Assembly: GCF_009670965.2 (NCBI RefSeq)
Contig: NZ_CP073239.1
Coordinates: forward strand, 372,001-436,000
Reading direction: 5' to 3'
Length of the DNA: 64,000 bases
DNA from: Riemerella anatipestifer
GTDB lineage: Bacteria; Bacteroidota; Bacteroidia; Flavobacteriales; Weeksellaceae
Shown: positions 19,050 through 29,021 of the stretch, piece after piece
Numbering within the stretch: position 1 is the stretch's first letter
Layout: every line of letters starts with the position of its first letter
Position numbers and translations under genes: made by a program
The notes under the pieces: model-generated
The model's database searches: none
What the model was told of the DNA's origin: nothing
The model's input: the letters and a program-made list of their open reading frames with translations, nothing else

Positions 19050-19943
19050 ATGAAACTTAGTAAAGAACAACCTAGAATCCTTGTAGTAGGAAGCTCATCT
19101 GTGGATTTGGTTTTAAAAACAGAGCACTATCCTGAGTTGGGAGAAACAGTGATGGCTAACTCCTCCGAAAATTTCTTCGGTGGAAAAGGGGCTAATCAGG
19201 CTGTGGGAACTGCAAGACTAGGGGCTAGTGTTTACTTTGTAGGATGTGTAGGTATGGACCCTTACGGTCAACAAATATTAAGAAATCTTGTAGAAGAAAA
19301 TGTAAATGTAGGATTTGTTGTAGAAGACCCTGATATAGAAACTGGTACAGCATATGTTACCACTTCTAAAGGTAAAAATGCCATTGTTGTAATTCCATCA
19401 GCTAACTATGCCTTGAGTCCTAAACATCTAGAAAATCCCAAACACCTGTTTGAAACCGCAGATTTAGTTTTAGTTCAACTAGAAATCACAGACATTGTTA
19501 TAGAAAAAGTGTTAGAGCTTTGCAAAAAAAATGGCACTAAACTTGGCATATATGCGGCTCCCGCAAGACCACTTTCTAAAGAATTAGTAGAGTACGCTAG
19601 TTTCATAGTAGCTAAAAGCAACGACTTATCTACGCTTTTTGGAGATGACCACAGAGATGCGGTTTTACAAAAATTACCTAATAAACTTTTTGTAAGAGAT
19701 GATACCAATTCTACCATATATTACAATGGTTCTGAAATGAAATATTTCCGTAACGACCCAGAAGAAGCGGCTTACAGAATGGGAATGGGTGATGCCTTTA
19801 CTTCAGGATTTGCAGTAGCTCTGTGCCACGGAAATCCCATCAACGAATGTGTGAAATTTGGCAACGATGTCTCACTAAAAGTATCTCAGCATAGAGGTTC
19901 GCAAAAAGGGCTACCTTATTTAAAGGATTTTAATCTAGCTTAA
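19050..19943 (+). CDS. ribokinase-like PfkB-family carbohydrate kinase
   Basis: 297 aa. PfkB signature 1 is at about 41-60 (NFFGGKGANQAVGTARLGA) and the C-terminal signature with the catalytic Asp is in YRMGMGDAFTSGFAVAL. The N-terminal VVGSSSVDLVLKTEHYPELG is ribokinase-like. It phosphorylates a sugar, probably ribose, using ATP, though other pentoses or nucleosides are possible. No ribose transporter or other rbs gene is adjacent. It sits between DUF4241 and the LuxE-like gene. Confidence 0.9.
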   Translation: MKLSKEQPRILVVGSSSVDLVLKTEHYPELGETVMANSSENFFGGKGANQAVGTARLGASVYFVGCVGMDPYGQQILRNLVEENVNVGFVVEDPDIETGTAYVTTSKGKNAIVVIPSANYALSPKHLENPKHLFETADLVLVQLEITDIVIEKVLELCKKNGTKLGIYAAPARPLSKELVEYASFIVAKSNDLSTLFGDDHRDAVLQKLPNKLFVRDDTNSTIYYNGSEMKYFRNDPEEAAYRMGMGDAFTSGFAVALCHGNPINECVKFGNDVSLKVSQHRGSQKGLPYLKDFNLA

Positions 19944-19954
19944 AAAAATTATTG

Positions 19955-20953
19955 ATGCTTTCTATTTTTGATATTAACACAGAAAAAGCTTTTAAAGACG
20001 CCTGTATAGAAACCTTTTTGTACCAATATGAAAAGGTAGAAATTTATCAGAAATTCGTGGATTTTCTCAATGTCAATCCTAAAAAAATAGAGCATATAGA
20101 AGAGATTCCTTTTCTACCAATAGAAATGTTTAAAAATCATACCGTGTTAGAAAAAGGATTAACGCCTCCTTTATATTTCCAAAGTTCAGGCACTACCCAG
20201 ATGAATTTATCTAAACATTGGATTGCAAATGAAGAGTTATATCAACATAGCATTTATAAAAGTTTTAAGCAATTTATAGGTACTCCTGAAGATTTTGTTT
20301 TTTTAGGCTTGCTACCCAACTATCTAGAACGCCAAAACTCCTCTTTAGTCTATATGGTTGATTTTCTCATGAAAACCTCATCTAAAGAAGAAAACGGTTA
20401 TTTTTTATACAATCATCAAGAGTTATACAAACTTCTCAATGATTTACAACAACAAAACAAGAAGGTAATTCTATTTGGAGTTTCGTTTGCCTTACTTGAT
20501 TTTTTGGATACCTTAGCGGATAACAAATGGGAACTTTCTTATCATCAACACCTTACTATAATAGAAACTGGTGGCATGAAAGGAAGAAAAGAAGAAATGA
20601 CTAAAGACGAACTTCTTAACATTCTGAAGGAAGGGTTTAAAACTCAGAAAATTTATTCGGAATACTCTATGACAGAACTTCTGTCTCAGGCCTACTCATT
20701 AGGAGATAATCTTTATCAAACGCCTCATTGGATGAGGATTTTAATTCGTAATACAGAAGACCCTCTTTCGTATGTTGAAAATGGGAGAACAGGAGCTATT
20801 AACATTATAGATTTAGCCAACCTCCATAGTTGTAGTTTTATTGCTACACAAGATTTAGGCAAAATAACTCACTTACAAAGCGTTGATTACTTTCAAGTTC
20901 TGGGAAGAATAGACCATTCTGACATTAGAGGTTGTAGCCTTTTGGTTTCTTAG
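19955..20953 (+). CDS. LuxE-like acyl-protein synthetase/acyltransferase
   Basis: 332 aa from the ATG at 19955; the TTG one codon earlier is an alternative. It resembles the LuxE (acyl-protein synthetase) family of adenylating enzymes: IPFLPIEMFKNH, YFQSSGTTQMNLSKHW with the Ser/Thr/Gly phosphate-binding loop, IIETGGMKGRKEEMT, and KIYSEYSMTELLSQAY, where Glu and Tyr match the adenylation core. LuxE activates fatty acids in luminous bacteria; the flavobacterial members have no known substrate, and no luxCDAB genes are here. It starts 11 bp after the kinase gene. Confidence 0.8.
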   Translation: MLSIFDINTEKAFKDACIETFLYQYEKVEIYQKFVDFLNVNPKKIEHIEEIPFLPIEMFKNHTVLEKGLTPPLYFQSSGTTQMNLSKHWIANEELYQHSIYKSFKQFIGTPEDFVFLGLLPNYLERQNSSLVYMVDFLMKTSSKEENGYFLYNHQELYKLLNDLQQQNKKVILFGVSFALLDFLDTLADNKWELSYHQHLTIIETGGMKGRKEEMTKDELLNILKEGFKTQKIYSEYSMTELLSQAYSLGDNLYQTPHWMRILIRNTEDPLSYVENGRTGAINIIDLANLHSCSFIATQDLGKITHLQSVDYFQVLGRIDHSDIRGCSLLVS

Positions 20954-20968
20954 GTTCAAACTTTGGCA

Positions 20969-20976
20969 TTATTTTT
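20969..20976 (+). promoter_or_regulatory. -7 element for the lipoprotein at 21011
   Basis: TATTTTTG, an exact TAnnTTTG match, ends 34 bp upstream of the ATG at 21011. Its position inside the longer open frame argues that translation begins at 21011. Confidence 0.45.
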
Positions 20977-21010
20977 GAAACTTTCCCAACCAATAAAATT
21001 AAACTCAATT

Positions 21011-21601
21011 ATGAAAATCAAAAATGTTTTATTGCCTGTTGCGGCATTAGTATTATTCTCTTGTAACACAGATAAAAACAAAGTAACAGAAACTCCTGCT
21101 AATGATAGTATTTCTACGGTAGAAACTCCTGTAGCAGATTCTCTAACAACAGAAACAAATGAAGCTTTAGCGCTTCGAGTGAAAGACTATCTTAACAATA
21201 GTTTTTTAACAAAAGAAGATGCTAAAACCATTACACCAGAAGACAAAAAGTTTAAGTTAGCTCAAGTAGATTTAAACAATGATGGCAAGAATGAAATTTT
21301 TGTACATCTAACCTCTTCTTCTTTTTGTGGTAGTGGTGGTTGTACCGTGTTGCTTTTACAAAATGATTTAAAGCCTATTACCACGTTTACTGTTACTACA
21401 CCTCCATTCTGGGTACAGTCTAAAGAAGAAAATGGCTGGAAGGTATTATCTGTCCAAGATAGGGAAGGCTGGAAAACCCTAACATTCAATAACGGAACTT
21501 ATCCTAGCAATCCTTCGTTATTAGATGCTTCCAAAGAGCCTAATAAAGCTGAAGCAACCGAAGTATTAAGTGAAACCAATACAGAAGTTTATACTTTCTA
21601 A
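21011..21601 (+). CDS. lipoprotein of unknown function
   Basis: 196 aa from the ATG at 21011. The open frame extends 16 codons further up, but MKIKNVLLPVAALVLFSC is a complete lipoprotein signal with Cys18, and a -7 element lies inside the extension. After a Thr/Ser/Pro-rich linker, residues about 60-140 read LAQVDLNNDGKNEIFVHL, an Asp-rich loop like calcium-binding FG-GAP or EF-hand-like repeats, followed by SSSFCGSGGCTVLLLQND with two Cys likely to form a disulphide. The function is unknown. A strong terminator follows. Confidence 0.82.
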   Translation: MKIKNVLLPVAALVLFSCNTDKNKVTETPANDSISTVETPVADSLTTETNEALALRVKDYLNNSFLTKEDAKTITPEDKKFKLAQVDLNNDGKNEIFVHLTSSSFCGSGGCTVLLLQNDLKPITTFTVTTPPFWVQSKEENGWKVLSVQDREGWKTLTFNNGTYPSNPSLLDASKEPNKAEATEVLSETNTEVYTF

Positions 21602-21626
21602 TATCTATATTTATTATAACAAAAAA

Positions 21627-21645
21627 GCTCCGTAAATTACGGAGC
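21627..21645. terminator. bidirectional terminator between convergent genes
   Basis: GCTCCGT pairs with ACGGAGC over a small AT loop, with A-rich sequence before and T-rich after. It serves the lipoprotein (plus) and the MFS gene (minus). Confidence 0.85.
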
Positions 21646-21673
21646 GATTTTTTATTATGTATCTTATTAAATA

Positions 21674-23152
21674 CTAACCAACCTTTTTTTCGTTCAAGAA
21701 TCTTATAAATACAATCCCCAAGAAAAAGAAAACAACCATAGACAAAGCTGCATATCTCATATTATTAAAATGCTCTATAAGAGTCGCAAAAATAAATGTT
21801 CCTAAAATAATAGCTACCTTTTCTAAAACATCATAAAAACTAAAATAGGTTGTATTTTCCATACCATTTTCTGGCAATAGCTTAGAATATGTAGAACGAG
21901 ACATCGCCTGTAAACCTCCCATTACTAAGCCAATAATACCCGCTACTCCGTAGAATTTATATTCTGCATCAGGGCTATGCTTATCTATCATATACGCAGC
22001 TACACACGCCACAATCCATAAAAAAACTGCTATTGAAATCACATTTTTATTGCCTATTTTTTTAGATAATCTAGAAAACAATACAGCTCCCATAATCGCT
22101 TCAATCTGAATAACTAAAAGAACTAGAATAAGTTTTTCTTGAGGCAAGTTAATTTCGCTTTTTCCGAACAAAGTCGCCATTAGGAAAATCGTCTGCATTC
22201 CTACACTATAAAAGAAAAAACTTGTAAGGAAAAACTTAAGATTAGGCGTTTTAAACAATTGTTTTCCAACCTTGTGCAACTCTCTAAAGCTCTCTTTTAC
22301 AATCTCTATATAGAAGATAATATTACTTTTAAAAACTACCCAAAAACCACCTTGTTCTTTATGACTTTTAAAAACATTCTTTAAATTCAGTAGTACCAAG
22401 TCTTTAGGGAGTTGTTCTTTAACATTCCCAAACTTAGGTAAATGCTTAAATGTGTAATATGAAAAACCAAACCACCAAGCTCCTGTAAGTAAGAAACTTA
22501 CACGCGTCATTATCAAGGCTTGTTTAGGGGTTTCCGCAAGAACTTGAATCAATAATAAACATATAATCACCAATATTACAGAGCCAATATAACCATAGAC
22601 ATAACCTCTTGCAGAAAGTGCGTCTTGTTTATCTGGTGTGGCAATATCTGGTAGAAATGAGTTATAAAAAACCAAACTCCCCCAAAATCCTACACTAGCA
22701 GTAATACTAAAAAGAAGTCCTAAAAATACCGTATGCATATTAACAAACATCGCTAAGCCCATACACGAAGTTGCTCCTAAATAACAGAAAAATTGCAAAA
22801 AAGATTTTTTATTACCGATAGTATCCGCCAAAGAAGATAATATGGGCGATAAGAAAACTACTATAAGAAAAGAAATGGTAAGCGAATATCCATAAATAGC
22901 ATCTGGATGATAATTTTCCCCAAATATTTTAATGCTATTTCTTACAGGTACTTTTATCCATTGCCCCGTTTCGTTTATATATTCATTTTTTTCGTAGGCT
23001 GTGGTAATAATACTGTAATAAATCGGAAAAATAGTAGAAGTAATGACTAAAGAATATACAGAATTAGCCCAGTCGTACACTGCCCAAGCCCTCATTACTT
23101 TAGGATTGTTTTTAATATTTTTACTAGGGTGATTTTCCTTTATGTTTGACAT
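21674..23152 (-). CDS. MFS transporter, UMF1 (Atg22-like) family
   Basis: 492 aa with about 12 transmembrane helices. The N-terminal segment RAWAVYDWANSVYSLVITST is the diagnostic start of the UMF1/Atg22-like family, with YDWANS the core. Other conserved parts are FLSPILSSLADTIGNKKSFL and MGGLQAMSRSTYSKLLP. Family members are thought to export amino acids or small molecules, but the substrate of bacterial members is not established. It stands alone between two terminators and has its own -7 element. Confidence 0.92.
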   Translation of the reverse strand: MSNIKENHPSKNIKNNPKVMRAWAVYDWANSVYSLVITSTIFPIYYSIITTAYEKNEYINETGQWIKVPVRNSIKIFGENYHPDAIYGYSLTISFLIVVFLSPILSSLADTIGNKKSFLQFFCYLGATSCMGLAMFVNMHTVFLGLLFSITASVGFWGSLVFYNSFLPDIATPDKQDALSARGYVYGYIGSVILVIICLLLIQVLAETPKQALIMTRVSFLLTGAWWFGFSYYTFKHLPKFGNVKEQLPKDLVLLNLKNVFKSHKEQGGFWVVFKSNIIFYIEIVKESFRELHKVGKQLFKTPNLKFFLTSFFFYSVGMQTIFLMATLFGKSEINLPQEKLILVLLVIQIEAIMGAVLFSRLSKKIGNKNVISIAVFLWIVACVAAYMIDKHSPDAEYKFYGVAGIIGLVMGGLQAMSRSTYSKLLPENGMENTTYFSFYDVLEKVAIILGTFIFATLIEHFNNMRYAALSMVVFFFLGIVFIRFLNEKKVG

Positions 23153-23174
23153 ACTATAACTGAATTTAATCTCG

Positions 23175-23182
23175 CAAAAATA
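23175..23182 (-). promoter_or_regulatory. -7 element for the MFS gene
   Basis: On the minus strand TATTTTTG, 22 bp upstream of the ATG. The thiolase terminator hairpin lies immediately upstream. Confidence 0.5.
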
Positions 23183-23184
23183 AC

Positions 23185-23236
23185 AAAACCATTAAGAACT
23201 TAGATATAAATCGTATGATTTATTCTTAATGGTTTT
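23185..23236 (-). terminator. thiolase terminator
   Basis: AAAACCATTAAGAA and TTCTTAATGGTTTT form a perfect 14-bp stem about 28 bp below the thiolase stop; the loop is 24 nt, longer than usual. T-rich sequence follows on the minus strand. Confidence 0.7.
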
Positions 23237-23264
23237 TTATAATCAATTTGAACAATAGCAAATA

Positions 23265-24443
23265 CTAGCAATTCTCTATCACTAGAGCAGAAGCACCGCC
23301 GCCTCCGTTACAGATAGCCGCAGCTCCTATTTTACCATTATTCTGCTTAAGTACATTGATAAGTGTAACCAAAATTCTAGAACCCGAACTTCCTAGAGGG
23401 TGTCCTAATGCCACTGCTCCCCCATTTACATTAACCTTAGATTCGTCTAAACCAAGAATTTTATTATTTGCCAAACCTACCACAGAAAACGCTTCGTTGA
23501 ATTCAAAAAAATCTACCTCAGACAGACTAACCCCTGCTTTGTCTAAGGCTTTTGGTAAGGCTTTAGCTGGTGCTGTTGTAAACCATTCTGGCTCTTGTGC
23601 AGCATCTGCATAACCTATAATTTTAGCCAAAGGCTTTAATCCTAGTTCTTCCATTTTTTCTTTGGACATTAAAATAAGAGCAGAAGCACCATCATTAAGT
23701 GTAGAAGCATTAGCTGCTGTTACGGTGCCATTTTCTCTTTGGAATACCGTTGGCAAGGTAGGTATCCTATCAAAGTTCACATTTTTATACTCTTCGTCTT
23801 CGGTAAAGAGAATTGGTTCTCCCTTTCTTTGTGGAATTTCCACTGGTACTATTTCATCTGAAAACTTACCTTCTTTCCAAGCATTGGCTGCTCTTTGGTA
23901 AGATTGTACCGCAAATTTATCTTGAGCCTCCCTAGAAAATCCATACTCCGAAGCACATTTTTCTGCACATACGCCCATATGCACTTTGTTATATACATCG
24001 GTAAGTCCGTCTAAAACCATTCCGTCCTGCATTTTTACATCGCCTAACTTTACGGCTTGTCTAGCATTATAATAATGAGGCACCAAACTCATATTCTCCA
24101 TACCTCCTGCTACGACCACATCAGCATCTCCCGCTTTTATCGCTTGTGTTGCCATCATCACGGCTTTCATACCAGAAGCACAAACTTTATTGATAGTAGT
24201 ACACGGTGTTTCTTTAGAAAGTCCAGCTCCCAAAGCCGCTTGCCTAGCGGGTGCTTGTCCCTCTCCCGCTTGCAATACATTCCCCATATAAACTTCCTGA
24301 ACTTCTTTAGGGTCTAGATTTATTTTAGCTAAAGCTCCTTTAATAGCTGTTGCTCCCAATTGTGGTGCTGGTACATTAGATAACGAACCTAAAAAACTTC
24401 CCATCGGTGTTCTTACTGCCGATACTATAAATACTTCTTTCAT
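23265..24443 (-). CDS. acetyl-CoA C-acetyltransferase (thiolase)
   Basis: 392 aa, the standard length for biosynthetic/degradative thiolase II. It condenses two acetyl-CoA or cleaves acetoacetyl-CoA. The nucleophile is Cys88 (INKVCASGMKAV), and His348 (ALGHPLGSSGSR) and Cys378 (AICNGGGGASA) complete the active site. The NEAFS segment (FFEFNEAFSVVG) carries the conserved Asn. No other beta-oxidation gene is adjacent. Its role, acetoacetyl-CoA formation or fatty-acid or ketogenic amino-acid breakdown, is not decided by context. Confidence 0.96.
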   Translation of the reverse strand: MKEVFIVSAVRTPMGSFLGSLSNVPAPQLGATAIKGALAKINLDPKEVQEVYMGNVLQAGEGQAPARQAALGAGLSKETPCTTINKVCASGMKAVMMATQAIKAGDADVVVAGGMENMSLVPHYYNARQAVKLGDVKMQDGMVLDGLTDVYNKVHMGVCAEKCASEYGFSREAQDKFAVQSYQRAANAWKEGKFSDEIVPVEIPQRKGEPILFTEDEEYKNVNFDRIPTLPTVFQRENGTVTAANASTLNDGASALILMSKEKMEELGLKPLAKIIGYADAAQEPEWFTTAPAKALPKALDKAGVSLSEVDFFEFNEAFSVVGLANNKILGLDESKVNVNGGAVALGHPLGSSGSRILVTLINVLKQNNGKIGAAAICNGGGGASALVIENC

Positions 24444-24575
24444 TTTATTTCATATTAAAATTTACTTTGCCAAAGTACAAAAAAAAATATAGCCCAAAAA
24501 GTAAATACCATTAAAAATGAAAAACAAGGATTTACATTTGTTAAAGAAGAATAACAGTAGTAAGTAGAGAAATTT

Positions 24576-26954
24576 TTAAAACTCTACTATAATACCGAAA
24601 TAAGGTAATACTCTCAACCTATCCTGCTCTCCCGTTACCAGCTGATATCTCTGTTGTAAATAAGGTTCTGCTGGGTTGATAACAACAGCTTCACCTTGCT
24701 CATTTCTATTAAGATTTACCACAGGAAGATTGCTTGGATTAGCGGAAGTAAAGGCATTGATGATATCTAAATATCCACTAAGTTGCCATTTTTTAAATAT
24801 CCATTTTTTCTCTAGTCTAATATCCATTTGGCTGGTACTATTACCTCTGAAAGCATTAGTCTGTGCAAAATCTCTTACAGGAGCGTTAGAAATATCCCAT
24901 ACCGCTACCATTTGGCTCAAAGCTAGATTGTAAGGCGTTTCTGGCAAAGCAGACTGAAATCTAAACCTTACACCCAAATTCCAATTTTTCTGAAAATTTT
25001 TACCTGCCGTAAGACTCAAAATATGTCTGGAATCCCAACTAGAAGGCAGTAGTTTACCTTCCGCATTACTAAATCTAGAATAACCATAAGTGTAGGCCAA
25101 TATCCCATAAAAATCGTTAAGGGTTCGCTTTTGAGCAAGAAACTCAATCCCGTAAGTTTCGCCTATTCCTCTAGCGTCCAAAGGTTCTGTGCCTATGACA
25201 CCGAAACCTCCCCCCAAATTAGCCAAAGAAACTCCGTTTCTAAGCGAAAAAGGAAGGTAGTTGTACTTTTTGTAATAAGTTTCTAAAGTTACACGCAGGT
25301 TATTAGGCGCCTTATACTCTAAACCGCCCACCATTTGAGCATTTCGGCTATATCTGAGGTAAGGGCGATTAACCAAAACCTGATTTTCCTGATATCCCAA
25401 AGCCGTGTAAGACGGCAGTTGATAATAAATTCCCGTATTAAAATTAAGCGACCAAGCATTATTAATAACATAACTCACCGCCAAACGAGGCGACCATTGC
25501 TCCAAAAGATTACGCGTTCCTGCGGAATAATCCGAGCCATCCGCCCTAAGCCCTGCGGAAATGTTCCACTGGTTTATTCTATAATTACCCTGCACGTAAA
25601 GCCCGTATTGAGATAAGTTAAAATCCGTGCTATATTGGTCTGATACCTGCCCCACTTGAGTAATCTGCTGTACAAAAGACTGATTGTAATACCTTGACAA
25701 ACTATAATTTCCTCCCGCAGTAAATCTTATATCACCCAATCGAAAATTACGGTCTATACGAATTTTATTTTCCTGCTCTTTGGAATGGTAATCCAATAAC
25801 TTATTTTCTGGTTTTTCTATATTTCTAAAATATTTGTAGGCCGAATTATCCAACTCACTTCTACTCATTGTAAAAAGCCAATAGCCATTTTCTCTTAAAT
25901 GACGATACCCCGCCCCTAAAGTATAACTCCATTGATTATTGATGGGCAACTGTTCAATCAGCGTAAGGTTAGCCAATGTTGGTTTGGCGTTTTCGTTAAA
26001 TTTAAAATGATCCAACGCCCCCAGACCAAGTACATAAAACTCATCTCCGGAGTTAAACTTTTTAGAAACCTTAAAATTAGTATCATAGTACGAAGGTAAA
26101 AAAGGCAAACCCACCGCTTTGAACAGAAGCTGAAGGTTGGATTTCCTAACGCTAAAAAACCCCGTCCAAGATTGGTCTTTAGAAAGCGGCCCGTCTGCCA
26201 TTAGCTACATATCGTCAAGCCCTATCACCGCCTTGTAGCCGATCTTATCCCTTCTGGCAGATTTTAAATTAAACTCAAATAAAGAAGAAAGCACGCCGTT
26301 TCTGTTCGCGGGAAAAGCCCCACTGTAAAAATCGACATCTTTTATAAAATCTACCGTTACAATTCCTCTAGGTCCGCCGCTAGCTCCCTGAGTCTGAAAG
26401 TGATTGATGACAGGAACTTCTATTCCATCAATATAAAATTTATTTTCTTGTGAGGCCCCTCCTCGGATAAACAAATCATTCCGAAAAGTAGCGGTACTCC
26501 CTACTCCTGGTAAACTTAATAAGGCTTTGGATATATCCCGATTAGACCCTGGATTTTTTTGCACTTCCTCCGCAGAAAGTGTCCTTAAAGACAATGGGCT
26601 TTCTGCTGTTTTTTTATAGGCACTTTTAGAAATCACCACCTCCTGAATGTTCTTTGCCTTTTTCTCAAGAGTGGCACTTAAACTAATGTTTTGGTTAGGC
26701 ACTACATCTATATCGTTAAGATAAACCGATTGATACCCTTCTGACTCCACTAAGAAACTATAACTTCCTGCGGGTAAATCTTGTATCTGTACTTTACCCT
26801 CGCCATTAAAAGACTGTTGAGTTTTAAGTACCGTTACCTTAGCCAGTAAACCTTTTTTATTGAAAAAATCATATACACTGATATTTACACTCCCTACTTG
26901 GGCAAACAACCAGCTCCCAACCAAAAGGAAACAAAGTGATAATTGAGTCTTCAT
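24576..26954 (-). pseudogene. TonB-dependent receptor interrupted by one in-frame TAG
   Basis: Two open stretches (26954-26205 and 26201-24576) are in the same frame, separated only by TAG at 26207-26205 and one CTA codon. Joined, they give about 792 codons. The first part has a signal peptide (ends LFAQ), a CarboxypepD_reg domain (about 20-95: VSINISVYDFFNKKG type, GSYSFLVESEGYQSVYLND), then a plug (SAEEVQKNPGSNRDISKALL, RNDLFIRGGASQENKFYIDG). The second part is the barrel (MADGPLSKDQSWTGFFSVRKS onwards, ending LPYFGIIVEF with the terminal aromatic residue). Such receptors import large or scarce substrates; the ligand is unknown. The second part lacks a signal, so unless the stop is read through, the receptor should not be assembled. 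A sequencing error cannot be excluded. Confidence 0.85.
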
Positions 26955-26969
26955 AAGTATCTATTTATG

Positions 26970-26977
26970 CAAAAATA
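26970..26977 (-). promoter_or_regulatory. -7 element for the TonB receptor
   Basis: Minus strand TATTTTTG, 15 bp upstream of the receptor ATG, which would give a very short leader. No -33 partner at the usual spacing. Confidence 0.4.
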
Positions 26978-26997
26978 ATTTAATTTTAAATAAAAAA

Positions 26998-27027
26998 GAG
27001 AACCCTAAATTATTGATTAGAGTTCTC
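26998..27027 (-). terminator. pepP terminator
   Basis: GAGAACCCTAA and TTAGAGTTCTC pair with one mismatch and an 8-nt loop, 24 bp below the pepP stop, followed by T-rich sequence on the minus strand. Confidence 0.7.
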
Positions 27028-27051
27028 CTTTTATTAAATCTAAGATTGAAT

Positions 27052-28818
27052 CTACATAGGCTTTACCAAATCTAAAAACCAATCTTTAACATCACCCTCT
27101 AAATAAGGACTTAGCTTTTCTTCACAAGTTTTATGATAAGTATTTAACCAATTTTTCTCTTCCTCAGTAAGTAGTTCTATATTGATAACTTCCCTAAAAA
27201 ATGGACAAAGCGTAAGAGTTTCAAATCCATAAAATACTCCATAAGGCGTTGTCTCCAACTCTTTTACCGCTACTAAATTTTCGTGTCTAATACCATATTC
27301 GTTTTCTACATAAAACCCTGGCTCGTTGGAACAAACCATACCAGGAAGTAACTCTTGTGGGTTCATATCCTTTCTAATATTTTGAGGTCCTTCGTGTACA
27401 TTCATAAAACTCCCCACACCATGCCCTGTGCCATGAGCGTAATCTTTACCTCTTTGCCAAAGCGGTAACCTAGCAATAGTATCTAAATGGAAACCTCTAG
27501 TTCCTTTTGGAAACTTAGCTATACTCAAATCTATCATTCCCTTGAGTGCCAAAGTACAATCATCTATAAAAGATTGAGACACTGCTCCCAATGCTAATGT
27601 TCTAGTAATATCAGTAGTACCCTCTAAATATTGCCCTCCAGAATCAATTAAGATACTTCCTTCATTAGTAACTTCTTTACTTCCTTCCGCTTTCGCAGAG
27701 TAATGCACAATCGCTCCATTACCCTTGTAGCCTATAATACTTCCAAAACTTTCGCCCACAAAATTCTCTCCTTCGGCACGGAACTCTTTTAATTTCTTCC
27801 CTATGGAATATTCTGTCATAGGCTCTTTGCCTACATTATGTTTCAGCCAGTATAAAAATTTAACCATGGCCACTCCATCTCTCACCATTACCGTTCTAAA
27901 ACCTTCTAGTTCCGTGCTGTTTTTAACCGCCTTCATTAGGTTAGCAGGTACAGGAGCTATAACAAAACTATTTCCTTCTAAAGCGTTATATATAGCTTGA
28001 TTAGCATTAGGAGATACTAGTACTTTCTCGTTTTTAAATTGAGCTAAATATCCAAAGAAAGATTCGTAAGGCATTAGCTTAACTCCTGAAACTTCCATTT
28101 GTTCTTTAGCTTCGTTATTGAGTTTTTCTAAATCAACAAAAAGAACCGCTTCCGTTTCGCCAATCACTAAATAACTTAAAAAAACAGGATTACAAGCCAC
28201 ATCGCTTCCTCGTAAGTTAAGCGTCCAAGCCACATCGTCTAAACTAGACATAATATGCACAGAAGCCTCTTTTTCTTTCATTTTCTGCCTAATGGAAGCT
28301 ATCTTATCCACCACAGATTGCCCTGCCCATTTTAAAGGGTGAACAAAGACTTCGTTTTTTGAAGGTACACCTCTGTCTGTCCATATTTCTTCCAATAAAG
28401 GCTGATTGACCAAAGAAATATGTTTCTGTTCTAGTTTATTTTCTAAATCCATCCAATTGGAGTGAGCCGTAGCCAAAGCATTCACTGCCACTTTTCCATT
28501 CTGTGGAATTTGTGACGCTATCCAATCTATATAATTTGGAGTACCTTCTTCTCCTTCTTTCATTAGTTCTATCCCAGATCCAGCCAACTCTTGCGGAGCC
28601 TGTACAAAGTAACGTCCATCAGTCCAAAGAGCCGCCTTATCTTCCGTAACCACCACAAAACCTGCCGAACCAGTAAATCCTGTAAGCCAAATTCTCTCTT
28701 GCCACTCCTTGGGAAGATATTCACTCATGTGTGGGTCTGCAGAGTACACTACAAATGCGTTTATATTATATTCTTTCATTTTAGAGCGTAACGCTCCCAA
28801 TTTTTCTATAACTGTCAT
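27052..28818 (-). CDS. pepP: Xaa-Pro aminopeptidase (M24B)
   Basis: 588 aa, the long form with two N-terminal creatinase-like domains (residues 1-310) before the catalytic pita-bread domain. It removes N-terminal residues that precede proline. The five metal ligands are recognisable: the two Asp in LIDSGGQYLEGTTDITRT, His in HGTGHGVGSF, Glu in SNEPGFYVENE, and Glu in YGIRHENL. There is no signal peptide, so it is probably cytoplasmic. The length and domain order match the APP1/eukaryote-like group. It is divergent from pruA. Confidence 0.95.
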   Translation of the reverse strand: MTVIEKLGALRSKMKEYNINAFVVYSADPHMSEYLPKEWQERIWLTGFTGSAGFVVVTEDKAALWTDGRYFVQAPQELAGSGIELMKEGEEGTPNYIDWIASQIPQNGKVAVNALATAHSNWMDLENKLEQKHISLVNQPLLEEIWTDRGVPSKNEVFVHPLKWAGQSVVDKIASIRQKMKEKEASVHIMSSLDDVAWTLNLRGSDVACNPVFLSYLVIGETEAVLFVDLEKLNNEAKEQMEVSGVKLMPYESFFGYLAQFKNEKVLVSPNANQAIYNALEGNSFVIAPVPANLMKAVKNSTELEGFRTVMVRDGVAMVKFLYWLKHNVGKEPMTEYSIGKKLKEFRAEGENFVGESFGSIIGYKGNGAIVHYSAKAEGSKEVTNEGSILIDSGGQYLEGTTDITRTLALGAVSQSFIDDCTLALKGMIDLSIAKFPKGTRGFHLDTIARLPLWQRGKDYAHGTGHGVGSFMNVHEGPQNIRKDMNPQELLPGMVCSNEPGFYVENEYGIRHENLVAVKELETTPYGVFYGFETLTLCPFFREVINIELLTEEEKNWLNTYHKTCEEKLSPYLEGDVKDWFLDLVKPM

Positions 28819-28956
28819 AACTTTTCTGAAATTTTGAGGTAAAGTTAAGAAAATCTTTTGTTAGTAGCATTTATACTTTTAACCATTAAAGAAATAAAAA
28901 ATTTCAACAATTACACTTCACCATCAAATCCAACAAAGATTCAAAAAAACTAAAAA

Positions 28957-28987
28957 TTGGTAGTTTACCTTAATTATATTAACTTTG
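28957..28987 (+). promoter_or_regulatory. pruA promoter (-33 TTG, -7 TAACTTTG)
   Basis: TTG at 28957-28959 and TAACTTTG at 28980-28987 are separated by 20 bp, a full match to the Bacteroidota sigma-RpoD promoter pattern, 34 bp upstream of the pruA ATG. Confidence 0.8.
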
Positions 28988-29021
28988 TAGAAAATCGTTT
29001 TCAACATAAAAAATATATACA

